From Candidatus Methanoflexus mossambicus (GTDB lineage: Archaea > Methanobacteriota > Methanobacteria > Methanobacteriales > Methanobacteriaceae): a stretch of DNA of 40,932 bases. Made by a program: the position numbers and the translations under genes. Below the pieces are notes generated by a model. It was not told the origin of the DNA and made no database searches. It was given only the letters and a program-made list of their open reading frames with translations. The stretch is taken from assembly GCA_031261915.1 (NCBI GenBank), contig JAISIT010000038.1, positions 1 to 40,932 on the forward strand. Direction: 5' to 3'. This document shows positions 18,301-26,662 of the stretch, piece after piece (within the stretch, counting starts at the first letter, position 1; every line of letters begins with the position of its first letter).

Positions 18301-18851
18301 AATTAGTTGAATTTTTAAAAATTACATTTGGTGAGAATACACTTGAAGAAAACATTAAATTTATTGCTAATGCACTTGATGGTGGTGGAGAAACTTATCG
18401 TGACACAATAAGAAATTATTTCTTAAAGGATTTCTTCAAAGATCATGTAAAGAATTATAAAAAAAGACCAATTTACTGGTTATTTGATAGTGGTAAAGAA
18501 AATGGTTTTAAAGCTTTAATTTATATTCATCGTTACAAATTAGATACTGTTAGTTGTGTTAGAACAGATTATCTTCACAAAACTCAAAAATCAATTGAAA
18601 TAGCTATTTCCCATAATGAAAAAATAATAGAAAACTCTACTAATCAAAGAGAAAAAAATAAATTAACTAAAAAAGTTAATAAACTTAAAAAACAGTTAGC
18701 AGAAACTATAAAATATGATGAAGCATTATCTCATATTGCAAATAAACAAATAGCTATTGATTTAGATGATGGGGTGAAAAATAATTATGAATTATTTCAG
18801 AATATAGAAATAAACAATAAAAAAGTTAATTTATTGAAAGATATTAACTAA
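15348..18851 (+). CDS. pglX: BREX adenine-specific DNA methyltransferase PglX (active-orientation copy)
   Basis: This 1167-aa protein starts MDKTAIKNFAIDSRNKLREE, the standard PglX beginning. ATG 15348 with GGAGTG at 15333-15338 is preferred over the in-frame GTG at 15336. It has the SAM-binding motif DPCMGSGH at 320-327 and the N6-adenine catalytic motif ITNPPYMGG (NPPY at 491-494), followed by a long recognition and C-terminal region ending in a coiled-coil segment. PglX methylates one adenine of a non-palindromic site to mark host DNA in type 1 BREX. The 440/441 junction between the two catalytic motifs falls exactly at the inverted repeat. The gene is opposite in direction to all other BREX genes, and its stop overlaps that of the PIN gene on the minus strand by 4 nt. 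Confidence 0.94.
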   Translation: MDKTAIKNFAIDSRNKLREEIKYQLNLIGITKNEIKEPSHKQDKFETYNFGGIEPTKLELDEITQRNNLISDLNDKGYDNIIEEIAYTWFNRVIAIRFMEVNNYLPTRVRVLSSAKKGKKEPDMITEAPNIDLNLTEEEKDKIYELKDENKLDDLFKFLFIKQCNELNKILPELFEKTKDYSELIFSISFTKPEGIIRQLIDNIAEEDFKDQVEIIGWLYQYYNSELKDETFKNLKKRVKISKERIPAATQLFTPDWIVKYMVENSLGKLWIEGHPDTGLKENWKYYLESAPQSEEVEKQLETLKIQYKNTPLEEIKVIDPCMGSGHILVYVFDVLMQIYLSQGYDKRDATISILENNIYGLDIDDRAYQLAYFAVMMKARQYHRKIFQKDVKLNLNSIKESNGIKSDIIDHISKDDEDLKRDLNYLKETFIDAKNYGSLLNVKALNYKEIIEKIENKKDKQELLFDKNKLLSIINQSNILSKQYEVVITNPPYMGGSGMNKQLSDYLKKNYPNTKRDLFATFIEQCANLTLKNGFFAMITQQSFMFLSSYEKLRKKYLRNTIINMAHLGPRAFEEIGGEVVQATSFIMNKSTINNYLSKFCRLINENSQKLKEKTFLTHEKEFITSTENFSSIPGTPIAYWVEPKLINAFRVGKKLSDIADVKQGLATADNNRFLRLWHEVDINKIGFGMKDFRDAKNSHKKWFPYNKGGSFRKWYGNQEYIINYENDGYELKNFGPSVLRNTSFYFKENIGWTKISSSDTSFRYFPKGFVLGNASGNIFPKNENINFLLGLLNSKISSKVLNILSPTLNYTEGNMSLIPILNNNLYYEDFILKNIELSKNDWNFNETSWNFTKNPLLTYKSNNLENSYLKYENIKKEMFNELKSNEEKLNKIFLDMYDLNEKISPVVEDKYVSIALTNSKDEIKSFLSYFIGCLFGRYCLDEEGLIFAGGKLDISKYSSFIPDDDNIIPILDTEYFEDDIINKLVEFLKITFGENTLEENIKFIANALDGGGETYRDTIRNYFLKDFFKDHVKNYKKRPIYWLFDSGKENGFKALIYIHRYKLDTVSCVRTDYLHKTQKSIEIAISHNEKIIENSTNQREKNKLTKKVNKLKKQLAETIKYDEALSHIANKQIAIDLDDGVKNNYELFQNIEINNKKVNLLKDIN
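16668..16720 (+). repeat. Inversion site of the pglX switch, right arm
   Basis: This is the partner of 15127-15179 in inverted orientation: 24 perfect bases, a mismatch, 11 perfect bases, a mismatch, and 16 perfect bases. It sits in frame in the intact pglX between the SAM-binding and NPPY motifs. Past 16720 the two cassettes diverge at once (KDKQELLFDKNK against NNIKSNLDDEKK). Confidence 0.88.
17286..17338 (+). repeat. 53-bp perfect inverted block shared by the two pglX cassettes (right copy)
   Basis: This is the exact reverse complement of 14482-14534, within the region encoding LINAFRVGKKLSDIADVK. Immediately on both sides the copies differ at silent positions. Recombination here would swap only the distal recognition segment. 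Confidence 0.8.
17427..17461 (+). repeat. 35-bp perfect inverted block shared by the two pglX cassettes (right copy)
   Basis: This is the reverse complement of 14359-14393. Together with 17286-17338 it shows patchy identity rather than uniform divergence between the specificity cassettes. Confidence 0.75.
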
Positions 18852-19533
18852 AAATCATATTCGTGGAGATTACATACATCATGTATTTTTGTATGTGTTT
18901 CAATTAGGTTTTTACAATTGAATAATGGAATATCGTCTGTGATAAAAGCTAATTTAAGAATATTTGAATTATATGAAAGATCATGAGCATCTAATATTAT
19001 GTTCATGTCATTTCCTAATTTTTTTAAGCTATCTTTACCATCCACACAATTTTTTAGTAATGATTCTATTTTGGGATAAAGTTTAGTTCTTTCATGAATG
19101 TTAATTTGTTTATAACAGTCTGATTTGAGTTTAATAGCTATTCTTTTAAAATTTCGTTTATATTCATCTAAATTTTTAATAATTTCATCAGATAAAACTT
19201 TTTCATTAAACTCTGGTGAATTCCAGATATTATTCACAATAATGTTTATAGATTTTTGTGTAAAATATTGATTGTTTAAACTAAATATAATTTCAATCAA
19301 TTTGTTTTTATCTAGTTTTTCTTTAATGTTCTTTAATTTAGATTTAATTGAATAGATAAAATCTTCAAGTAGGAATATTTTCCTTTTAAAAATTTTTGGA
19401 ATTCATATTTAACATTTTTAGACCAGTATATTAATGATTTTGAATTAAAAGCTATTTTTGCTTTTTTATTTTGAGGATCTAAACGAAAACAATACCCAAT
19501 TGGAATATTATTATCAAAAAATAAAGTTGTCAT
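18848..19533 (-). pseudogene. PIN-domain nuclease of the BREX-flanking pair (copy 2), frameshifted
   Basis: The reading frame opens at ATG 19533 after a GGATGAT site and gives TLFFDNNIPIGYCFRLDP and YWSKNVKYEFQKF. It then hits a stop at 19333. The homologous sequence continues in another frame as EDFIYSIKSKLKNIKEKLD and NKLIEIIFSLNN, and runs to IILDAHDLSYN and AFITDDIP before TAG at 18848. One missing base near 19362-19366 explains the break. Compared with copy 1, the same acidic positions are present on both sides of the shift. The gene is therefore probably inactive, unless the shift is a sequencing error or a reversible change. Its end overlaps the pglX stop by 4 nt, tail to tail. Confidence 0.7.
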
Positions 19534-19554
19534 TTAATCATCCTTTATATTATT

Positions 19555-20148
19555 TTAGTATTTTTGAATCTTAACTTCATTTCCAAGAATTTTGAATGTT
19601 TCATTTATCGCTTCATCATAGTTTTTATTTGATGAAAAGAAATGAAGATAAAATATTTCATTTTGTTTTTCAAATATTTCATCATATTGGTTGAAAATCT
19701 TTTCATATTCTATTAAAAACTTTTCTTCATTGTTTAAATACTCATCATTCATTATTCTAATTTTATTAGAAATAAACTTTTTATATTCTTCTAAAATCCA
19801 TATTATAAAAAGGTATTCTTTATTAGAAAGGAATTTAATTTTATCTTCATTAATAAAGTAATTTAACATATCTTGAATTTCAGATATTGAAAAAATCTCT
19901 CTTTTCATTAGTTCATTATCGTTTAATTTAAATTTATATATAGATAATACTTTATCTAAAGCTATGAATGATTCTAAAATATTATCTGTGAAATCATCAG
20001 AGGTTTCTATTTTAACTTCAGTTGGATTATTATTTTTTAAAATACGAGATTCACATATTTTTAAAAAATCAACTAGCATTGCAAACCCATTGTTTATTCC
20101 ATCTAATAAAAAAATGGTGTTATGATTAATAATATTGTTTAATTGCAT
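19555..20148 (-). CDS. Helical partner protein of the PIN nuclease (copy 2), unknown family
   Basis: This 197-aa, mostly helical, charged protein has no recognisable motif. ATG 20148 follows a GAGG site. It is the positional and length counterpart of the 198-aa protein at 7480-8076. Similarity between the two is low but runs in register (hydrophobic opening, central helical pair near LSNKEYLFIIWILEEYKKF, and a lysine/glutamate-rich tail ending in FKILG). The PIN gene follows after 21 nt. The partner is intact while the nuclease is broken, the pattern expected if the partner neutralises the nuclease. That is an inference. Confidence 0.55.
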   Translation of the reverse strand: MQLNNIINHNTIFLLDGINNGFAMLVDFLKICESRILKNNNPTEVKIETSDDFTDNILESFIALDKVLSIYKFKLNDNELMKREIFSISEIQDMLNYFINEDKIKFLSNKEYLFIIWILEEYKKFISNKIRIMNDEYLNNEEKFLIEYEKIFNQYDEIFEKQNEIFYLHFFSSNKNYDEAINETFKILGNEVKIQKY

Positions 20149-20237
20149 TATTTTGCCTCAACTGTAAAATAATTATTATGAATTTTAGAATATTAATAAA
20201 TTATAAACTTAAATATTTAATTTTAATTTTATTTTTT

Positions 20238-20294
20238 ATTATTAAAATATATTCTTATTACTAATTTTAATATTCATATTATTTAAATATTTTT
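20238..20294 (-). promoter_or_regulatory. Duplicated promoter-like block upstream of pair copy 2
   Basis: This is the counterpart of 8154-8210 (53 of 57 positions identical by eye), 90-146 bp upstream of the 197-aa gene. It lies in the 290-bp spacer 20149-20438 behind the recombinase gene; the rest of the spacer is featureless AT-rich DNA. The minus strand shows AATATATTTTAATA as a possible TATA element. Confidence 0.55.
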
Positions 20295-20438
20295 AAACCA
20301 TGACTGATAATAGCTTTAGATTTATTTAAATATTAATAATAAATAAATTAGAATTTTTTTAAAAACTCTAAATTATTTACAATATTCTATTTTATTAACT
20401 TTTTATACGTAAAATATAATTTAAAATATTAAAAATAA

Positions 20439-21446
20439 TTATTTACTCTTTATTTCATTAATTATTTGTTCTAATTTATTTAATCTTTCATTTAGTATTT
20501 TATTTTCAATTTGTAATGATTTATATTCATTATTAACAACAAAAGAATCTTGTGATATTCTTAATTTAGGTAAAATTTCCAAATATCTTTCTTTTATTCT
20601 TTGAGGATTTTGTTTGTAATAACTTTCAGTAATACTATCTCTCATTCTTCCTTGTAAACAATCAGCAAGAGATTTATCTTCAATTGTTGTGGCATGAAAT
20701 TTTCTAAGGGCATGGGATCTAAAAAATCCATAGTATCCTACTTTTCCCCAATTATTTTCCATGTTAATTCTCATGAAAAATCTATTAAATCTATTTCTAT
20801 TAATATCAAATAGCTTTGATTTTAATTTTAGATTTTTTCTTGATTTTAAATATTCAATAATAGCTATTGTTGCCTCATCACTACAACAAGTGTAATAATG
20901 ATAATCAGTTTTTATTCTAACAAGCTCAAATAATGGAATAATATTATTAAAATTAGATAATTCATCTAAAACTTCAAAAACAACATTATTACTCTTGTTA
21001 TCATAATATTCTGATGTTGCATTAAAAAAATCTTCAACAGTTAAATTTAAAGTCTCATTTCTTGCTGTTCCACTACTTGACATAAATAAGATAATTGCTT
21101 TTTCCAATAGATTATCAGTTGATTTAATTGCTTTTTTAATATGTTCTATTTTTGGAATGTCTTCATATCGTTCGTGATAATCTTTTTTAAGGTAAACTGT
21201 AGAAATATAAGGAATTACTATTTCATGATGTCTGTAAAAGGTTTTAACTATTTCAAAATACTTTTTTATAGTTCCTCTTGATGAACCACTATCAATTTTA
21301 TAGTTTCGATAGTTTTCTAAGCGTTTTTTAATGGTTCTATTTTTTTCTCTTATATTTCTCTCTTCTTCATTGTCAGCTTCTAAAATAAGAGATTTAATAC
21401 TCATTTTATGGAAATTTGAGTAGTCTTTAAGTGCTGAATTATACAA
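20439..21446 (-). CDS. Tyrosine recombinase, probable inversion enzyme of the pglX switch
   Basis: This 335-aa protein of the XerC/D-type tyrosine recombinase/integrase family has Arg I in GTARNETLNLT (R129), the HxxR box SHALRKFH (H245, R248) and the nucleophile in ITESYYKQNP (Y276 or Y277). A leucine-rich coiled coil occupies 305-335. The N-terminal half resembles recombinases common in Methanobrevibacter (EADNEEERNIREKN, TFYRHHEI). TTG 21446 is the only in-frame start that keeps most of the protein. However, family-like sequence (RNLKSSTASLYNSALKDYS) continues upstream in the same frame with no ATG. ATG 21505 in another frame would join it if the A7 run at 21473-21479 had eight bases. Its place in the BREX locus next to inverted repeats suggests it flips pglX. 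Confidence 0.85.
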   Translation of the reverse strand: MYNSALKDYSNFHKMSIKSLILEADNEEERNIREKNRTIKKRLENYRNYKIDSGSSRGTIKKYFEIVKTFYRHHEIVIPYISTVYLKKDYHERYEDIPKIEHIKKAIKSTDNLLEKAIILFMSSSGTARNETLNLTVEDFFNATSEYYDNKSNNVVFEVLDELSNFNNIIPLFELVRIKTDYHYYTCCSDEATIAIIEYLKSRKNLKLKSKLFDINRNRFNRFFMRINMENNWGKVGYYGFFRSHALRKFHATTIEDKSLADCLQGRMRDSITESYYKQNPQRIKERYLEILPKLRISQDSFVVNNEYKSLQIENKILNERLNKLEQIINEIKSK

Positions 21447-21549
21447 TGATGCAGTTGAACTTTTTAAGTTTCTTTTTTTATGAAAATTTGAACTATAGTT
21501 TCCATAGTATAATACTATGTTTTAATTGATTAAATATTTTTAAATATAA

Positions 21550-24500
21550 TTAAATATCATAAAATCTTAGATTTAATGAACCTTTTTCATCTTTAAGATC
21601 TTCAAATTCCTTTTTAAGTTTTTGTTTAATTTTTTCAACAAAATTATCTATTTCTTCCTCATTTTGTATTGAAAGTGATGGTTTATCAATAATATCTTTA
21701 ATATTTAATTCAATTGATTTTGGAGTTGATGGAATATCTCCACCCGTTTTATCATTAAATGTTTTAATAAAATTTTCTATTTCTTTATTGAAATCAGTAT
21801 ATGCATCCTTAGCAAAATCCTTGAAATCAGATAATCCATGAATATCATTTTTTGATTTTAAATTTTTATTAAATGAATCAAATTTATTATTCACTTTTTC
21901 ATCAAATTCATTTTTTAAACTATCGTCATTTAATTTATTTAAAGTATTTATTCTATAATACTCAATATTGTTTTCAATCTCTTCTTTTTTACTTTCTAAA
22001 ATATTATCATAAATTTTATTAAATTGATTGTAAATTTCTGGAAGATTTTTTATATTTGAATAAGGTTTCTTCATGATAGTAATTTTATTTAATTCACCAT
22101 ATAATTCTTTTATTTTATCATTATTTAAATTTAATTCATTTTTTTCATATAAATCCATTGTTTTTAATGCTTTAATGAATATCTTCTTTTGACTATTTTG
22201 ATTATCATCGAAAAAATTCATTACTGCTTCCAAATTATCATGCAAGTCAAAAAATTCATCTTCATTTTCATTGACAAACTCAAAAAATTCTTTTGTTGAA
22301 TTAATACTTTTAACTTTTTTTAATAATTCTTTTGAATCATTTATAATTTCTTTTCCTGGAAATCTACTTTCTAAAGTATATTCATTAAATATTTTATCAA
22401 GTTTTTCATCATATTTACTTATATTTTCCATAAATTTATCTTTTAAGTCTTCCTGATCATTAAAAGTAGAGGATTCTCCAAAAAACTCTTTTAATATGTC
22501 TTTCACAAGATTAATTTTTTTAATATCAATTGTTTCTTTTTTATCAATCAATATAGTTTCCTGATTGTTTTTTGTAGTTAAATATTTTAAAATATCTTCA
22601 GGACTGTTATTTTTTAGAGTTATTTGTTCACTATTTTTAATCAAATATATCCTTTTACTTGAAAATAATGTGGCAATTAAATATAATATTTCATATTTAG
22701 TAAAACCATATGGTGCTTTTTTATATCTATTTAAAATAATTTTTAAACTTGGTTTTTCAAATGTTTTTATTTTTAAGTCAATAAAATGTATTAAATCATC
22801 AACAGCTACAGAATCAGGATCTTGTCCAAATTCAAAACTCTGTTGTTTTAATTTATTAATTATTTCAAGTTCTTTAGGGTTTGATTTAATTGAAGACAAT
22901 TTATAATAAACTTTTTTAACTAAAGTGTTTAATGCATCATTAATTCTATCTTCAGCATTTTTTTCAACAAAATTAGTTTTAATTCCATTAACATAAATAT
23001 CAGCATTTTTAATTGATTCTTCAATTTTAAATTCAATCCTTGATTTTTTATTATCACATTCCAAACGAAGAGTATCATAAATAGATTTTGAGTTTGAATC
23101 TGCTGAAGATTTGTGTTTAATTATGAATCTATTAGTCTTAAGCATATCCCTAATTTCTTTAATAAAATCTTGATCATCATTTAAAGAAATAATCACTTCA
23201 TTATCACTTTCAGACATTCCTTTTAAAATTAAAGAATTATTTTCATTACCAAATTTTTGTTGTGAGCCATTATTTGAATCTGGAAAATCATACAATGAAG
23301 TAATAAAACGAAGTCCTATATCTGCCGATTGTCTATTTCCTTTATATACAGAATCTACTGCCTTATTAAACTCAAAATCATGATTATTATCATATTTAAA
23401 TTTAGAATCTTCATATATTTCTTCAAAAATTGAATCAGAAATATGATTTATGATTTCTCCTTCTTCAACATTTTCTTCTTTTATTGCATTTCTAATATTT
23501 TGTTCATCATTTGTAAGGAATGAATATATTTCTCCATTTTTAGAAATTAAAGTCTGTTCTTCAAGACGTTTTAATGAATCCTTGATTTCATCATTTAATT
23601 CTTTTCTAACAACATCAACATTATCTACCATTAAAGTAGTTATATTTTCTAAATTTGCGTTTATTTCTTTAAGATATTTTATTAAAAAAAGAATTTTAAG
23701 AACTTCTACATCAAAATTTTTTAATTTCGCATTATCTTTTGCCTTAGTTATTACTCTCCTATGGTTGGAATCAACAAATTTATGTATTGGTTCATAAAAT
23801 TTATTAAACGGAACTAATATTCCAGAATCTTCTTTCATCAATGCAATAGCTGATTCTTGGAAAAGAGCAATCATAGACCTTTCTCCTTGAGACAAACTTT
23901 TTCCAGAAGCACCAAATTTTCTTATGGACTCTAAAACATTCTGAACAAGATCAAATTGATATGGAATAAATGGATAAATATTAGCAAAATTCTTTGAATC
24001 TGAATATAATTTTTTAATATTCTCTGGAGTATCTTGAGTAAAATTAAGAACATTTTTCAACATTGAATATTTATCATCATAAAGTGCTTGTAATGATTCA
24101 TCAGCATCTTCAGTTTTTTCAAGTATTCTTTTTCTAATAACTTCATCAACATTAGCTGAAGATAATGATAATTTTGTTTTAAATCTACCTTGAATCTTTG
24201 AAAAATCATGTCCTTTAATTTCAAGCATAGACCCAATAGCTTCTTGTGCTGTGACAACGACCCATGCTTTGCCATTGCACTTAACCCCTAATTCTTCAGT
24301 AACTGTTTGTAAATTTAACATCAAATCTGAGTTATCTCCAATATATTGACCAATTTCATCCACTAAAAAGACAATATGATGATTTGAACCTTTATTTTTA
24401 CAATAATCATTAACCAAGTCTGCAAATTTTTCTATTGATATTTTATAATTCTTTTCACCATTTTTAATCCATTCTTTGGCAGCTTCCTCACTCCAACCAG

Positions 24501-25143
24501 TGTTAATTAATGTTTTTACAATCTCATCGTGAATAAAAAGAAATTCATCTCTTACATTTTCCCAATCCTCATGATGTTTATGAATTTTTTTAAATTCTTC
24601 TTTAAACTTTTCATATTCCTGATTTTTATCTAAATTTCTTTCAAACTCTGCTAAAAATGCTTGTTCTCCACTGTATCCACACATTTCATTAAAAACTTTT
24701 AAAAATACATCAATGATAGATGATTTCTCTGAACCACCCGTTGCAGCTTTTGAATCAATATTAAAAAGAATTGCATCAGTAGAAACACTTGTAGCTTTTT
24801 CCATATTAGCAATAATTATGGGATCAACAATTTTTTCATCATCTTTAAAAAAATCAATAGCATGACGACCTTTAATCTCTTCATTATTAAGTATATACGA
24901 TAAAATTTTTAAAAAATGAGATTTACCACTTCCAAAATGACCAGAAATCCAAACCCCCATTTCAGAGGTATTCCCATCAATAGATTTTTCATAATTTGAA
25001 AAAAACTCTCTAAAATGTTTTAATAATTCGTCAGTAACAACATATTCATCTAATTCTTGATATATATGTTTAGTATCATTGGCTTTAATAACTCCCTGAA
25101 TATCCCTATCAATAGGTTTTTTAAACATCTTCTCAATAATCAT
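21550..25143 (-). CDS. brxC: BREX ATPase BrxC
   Basis: This 1197-aa protein is a large P-loop ATPase of the BrxC/PglY family. It opens with MFKKPIDRDIQGVIKANDT, typical of BrxC, and has Walker A GHFGSGKS at 68-75 and a Walker B-like IVFLVDEIGQYIG near 258-270. AMRGS-like residues and long coiled-coil regions fill the C-terminal half. The start ATG 25143 follows GAGGAAT. BrxC is essential in type 1 BREX and contacts PglX and PglZ. It follows brxB after 137 bp, a gap large enough for its own promoter. The length is normal for the family, and no truncation is seen. Confidence 0.93.
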   Translation of the reverse strand: MIIEKMFKKPIDRDIQGVIKANDTKHIYQELDEYVVTDELLKHFREFFSNYEKSIDGNTSEMGVWISGHFGSGKSHFLKILSYILNNEEIKGRHAIDFFKDDEKIVDPIIIANMEKATSVSTDAILFNIDSKAATGGSEKSSIIDVFLKVFNEMCGYSGEQAFLAEFERNLDKNQEYEKFKEEFKKIHKHHEDWENVRDEFLFIHDEIVKTLINTGWSEEAAKEWIKNGEKNYKISIEKFADLVNDYCKNKGSNHHIVFLVDEIGQYIGDNSDLMLNLQTVTEELGVKCNGKAWVVVTAQEAIGSMLEIKGHDFSKIQGRFKTKLSLSSANVDEVIRKRILEKTEDADESLQALYDDKYSMLKNVLNFTQDTPENIKKLYSDSKNFANIYPFIPYQFDLVQNVLESIRKFGASGKSLSQGERSMIALFQESAIALMKEDSGILVPFNKFYEPIHKFVDSNHRRVITKAKDNAKLKNFDVEVLKILFLIKYLKEINANLENITTLMVDNVDVVRKELNDEIKDSLKRLEEQTLISKNGEIYSFLTNDEQNIRNAIKEENVEEGEIINHISDSIFEEIYEDSKFKYDNNHDFEFNKAVDSVYKGNRQSADIGLRFITSLYDFPDSNNGSQQKFGNENNSLILKGMSESDNEVIISLNDDQDFIKEIRDMLKTNRFIIKHKSSADSNSKSIYDTLRLECDNKKSRIEFKIEESIKNADIYVNGIKTNFVEKNAEDRINDALNTLVKKVYYKLSSIKSNPKELEIINKLKQQSFEFGQDPDSVAVDDLIHFIDLKIKTFEKPSLKIILNRYKKAPYGFTKYEILYLIATLFSSKRIYLIKNSEQITLKNNSPEDILKYLTTKNNQETILIDKKETIDIKKINLVKDILKEFFGESSTFNDQEDLKDKFMENISKYDEKLDKIFNEYTLESRFPGKEIINDSKELLKKVKSINSTKEFFEFVNENEDEFFDLHDNLEAVMNFFDDNQNSQKKIFIKALKTMDLYEKNELNLNNDKIKELYGELNKITIMKKPYSNIKNLPEIYNQFNKIYDNILESKKEEIENNIEYYRINTLNKLNDDSLKNEFDEKVNNKFDSFNKNLKSKNDIHGLSDFKDFAKDAYTDFNKEIENFIKTFNDKTGGDIPSTPKSIELNIKDIIDKPSLSIQNEEEIDNFVEKIKQKLKKEFEDLKDEKGSLNLRFYDI

Positions 25144-25280
25144 TTAATTCCTCAGTCATTTACTTAAATTCAAATTCAAACTATTATCAAATTATTAATT
25201 AATATATCTAATACTTTTAAATATTTAATTAATCGTTTTAATAATTAATATTTAATAATTAATATTTAAACTTTTATATA

Positions 25281-25859
25281 TTATTCAATTAATGGAAATG
25301 CACGATAATAATTGTTATCTTTAATTGTAGAAAAAAGTTCCAATTCATTTCCTGAATATTTGCCTGGAAAAAATAGCACAATTGGAATATCATCAATTTT
25401 ATCATGCAAATTATTTAATATCTCATGTGAACGGATAATCGGATAACTTTTTCCAACACCCGTGATAAAAACTATTGAATCTTTTGAAATATTATCCATT
25501 ATATGTTTTATTATTAATGAATCATTATTACTAATTTTTAAAAGCCGATTAATATTTTTTTGAACATGATCTTTTCCATATTCTTCTTCTAAGTTAAAAA
25601 TTTTTTCTAAATATCCTTTTTCATTAAGTATTTCAACAATAATATCATATAAATCAAATTCAACAATTTTAAATGATACTAAGTCACTGTTATTAAACTT
25701 TTCTTTTAAAAATTTAATATGTCCCCTAACATTTAATTCATATTTTGGATCATAATCAAATATATAAAACCCTATATCATTTCCAAGTCCAGTATTTTTC
25801 ATAAAAGAATCTTGTTTGATAACAGATTGTATACGATTAAGTTTTTCATCAAATTCCAT
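25281..25859 (-). CDS. brxB: BREX protein BrxB (DUF1788)
   Basis: This 192-aa protein has the BrxB pattern: MEFDEKLNRIQSVI near the start, DIGFYIFDYDPKYEL, FDLYDIIVEILNEKGYLEKIF, FITGVGKSYPIIRSHEILNNL and IVLFFPGKYSGNELELFS. These are the conserved strands of DUF1788. It starts at ATG 25859 with GGTGT, 15 nt after the brxA stop, so the pair is co-translated. BrxB is a core component of type 1 BREX with no known enzymatic activity. It is thought to help assemble the BrxC/PglZ complex. Confidence 0.92.
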   Translation of the reverse strand: MEFDEKLNRIQSVIKQDSFMKNTGLGNDIGFYIFDYDPKYELNVRGHIKFLKEKFNNSDLVSFKIVEFDLYDIIVEILNEKGYLEKIFNLEEEYGKDHVQKNINRLLKISNNDSLIIKHIMDNISKDSIVFITGVGKSYPIIRSHEILNNLHDKIDDIPIVLFFPGKYSGNELELFSTIKDNNYYRAFPLIE

Positions 25860-25874
25860 TTTAACACCAAAAAT

Positions 25875-26468
25875 TTATTGCTCTCCCGTTATTGCATATA
25901 AAAAAGGACTTAAATTATTATTTTTTAAATCATCTTCCACTTTAAAATCTATTAATGGAATATTAATTTCTTTAATATCTCCATTATCAAGTAATACTCC
26001 AGCATTTATTAAAATTCTAATATAATCTCCTTTTAATCTTTTAATAATAGATGGTTTCCAATTAGCTATTTTTTCTGATTGAAGTGATTTATTTTCAAAA
26101 AATAGATTTAAATCTTTATTTTCAATTTTAAAATCGCCTAAAATTATTTTATTTCTAAAAATTTCATATATAAACTCAAAAAACAATTTATCTGTTTTCA
26201 TTACTGAAATTAAAACTAAAATTTTAGAACTACTAACGTCAGTATTTAAAATATCTTGAATAATAATTTCTGGAAGACTATTTAAACGAGTAAAAATTGC
26301 ATTTACAATAGTTTTAACTCTATTTTCACTTTCAACTTGATAAATATTTTCATTAATAGCTATTTCAATAATTTCTTTTTTATTTAAACCATTTAAAATA
26401 TATTTAGCAGTTTTTTTAGATTCTAAAAACCAAAATGGTCTTTTTGTCAAGCCAGAACTATATTTCAT
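25875..26468 (-). CDS. brxA: BREX protein BrxA (DUF1819)
   Basis: This 197-aa protein has the BrxA/DUF1819 (NusB-like helical) pattern. It starts MKYSSGLTKRPFWFLESKKTA, then has a helical core with NRVKTIVNAIFTRLNSLPEIII and the terminal winged part KPSIIKRLKGDYIRILINAGVL. ATG 26468 is preceded by GGAG at 26477-26480. It is the first gene of the BREX operon on the minus strand. Published BrxA structures bind DNA, so a regulatory or complex-assembly role is likely. The 190-bp spacer upstream holds the expected promoter, but box A cannot be singled out in it. Confidence 0.92.
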   Translation of the reverse strand: MKYSSGLTKRPFWFLESKKTAKYILNGLNKKEIIEIAINENIYQVESENRVKTIVNAIFTRLNSLPEIIIQDILNTDVSSSKILVLISVMKTDKLFFEFIYEIFRNKIILGDFKIENKDLNLFFENKSLQSEKIANWKPSIIKRLKGDYIRILINAGVLLDNGDIKEINIPLIDFKVEDDLKNNNLSPFLYAITGEQ

Positions 26469-26662
26469 AGATATTGCTCCATTAAAAATATCAAATACTA
26501 TTAAAATTTAAGTTTTAACTAATTTATCATTTAAAATTGAATTTAAAATAAAAATATTAAAATAAAAATATTGGAAAAATTAATAAAATGAAATAAAATA
26601 TTAAAAAATAAAATAAACAATTAAAAAATAAAATAAACAATTAAAATAATAGATTTATATCA

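Noticed and set aside
22565..23797. Open frames of 113-115 aa antisense to brxC
   Set aside because: They are complementary readings of an AT-rich coding gene with no start signals or recognisable domains.
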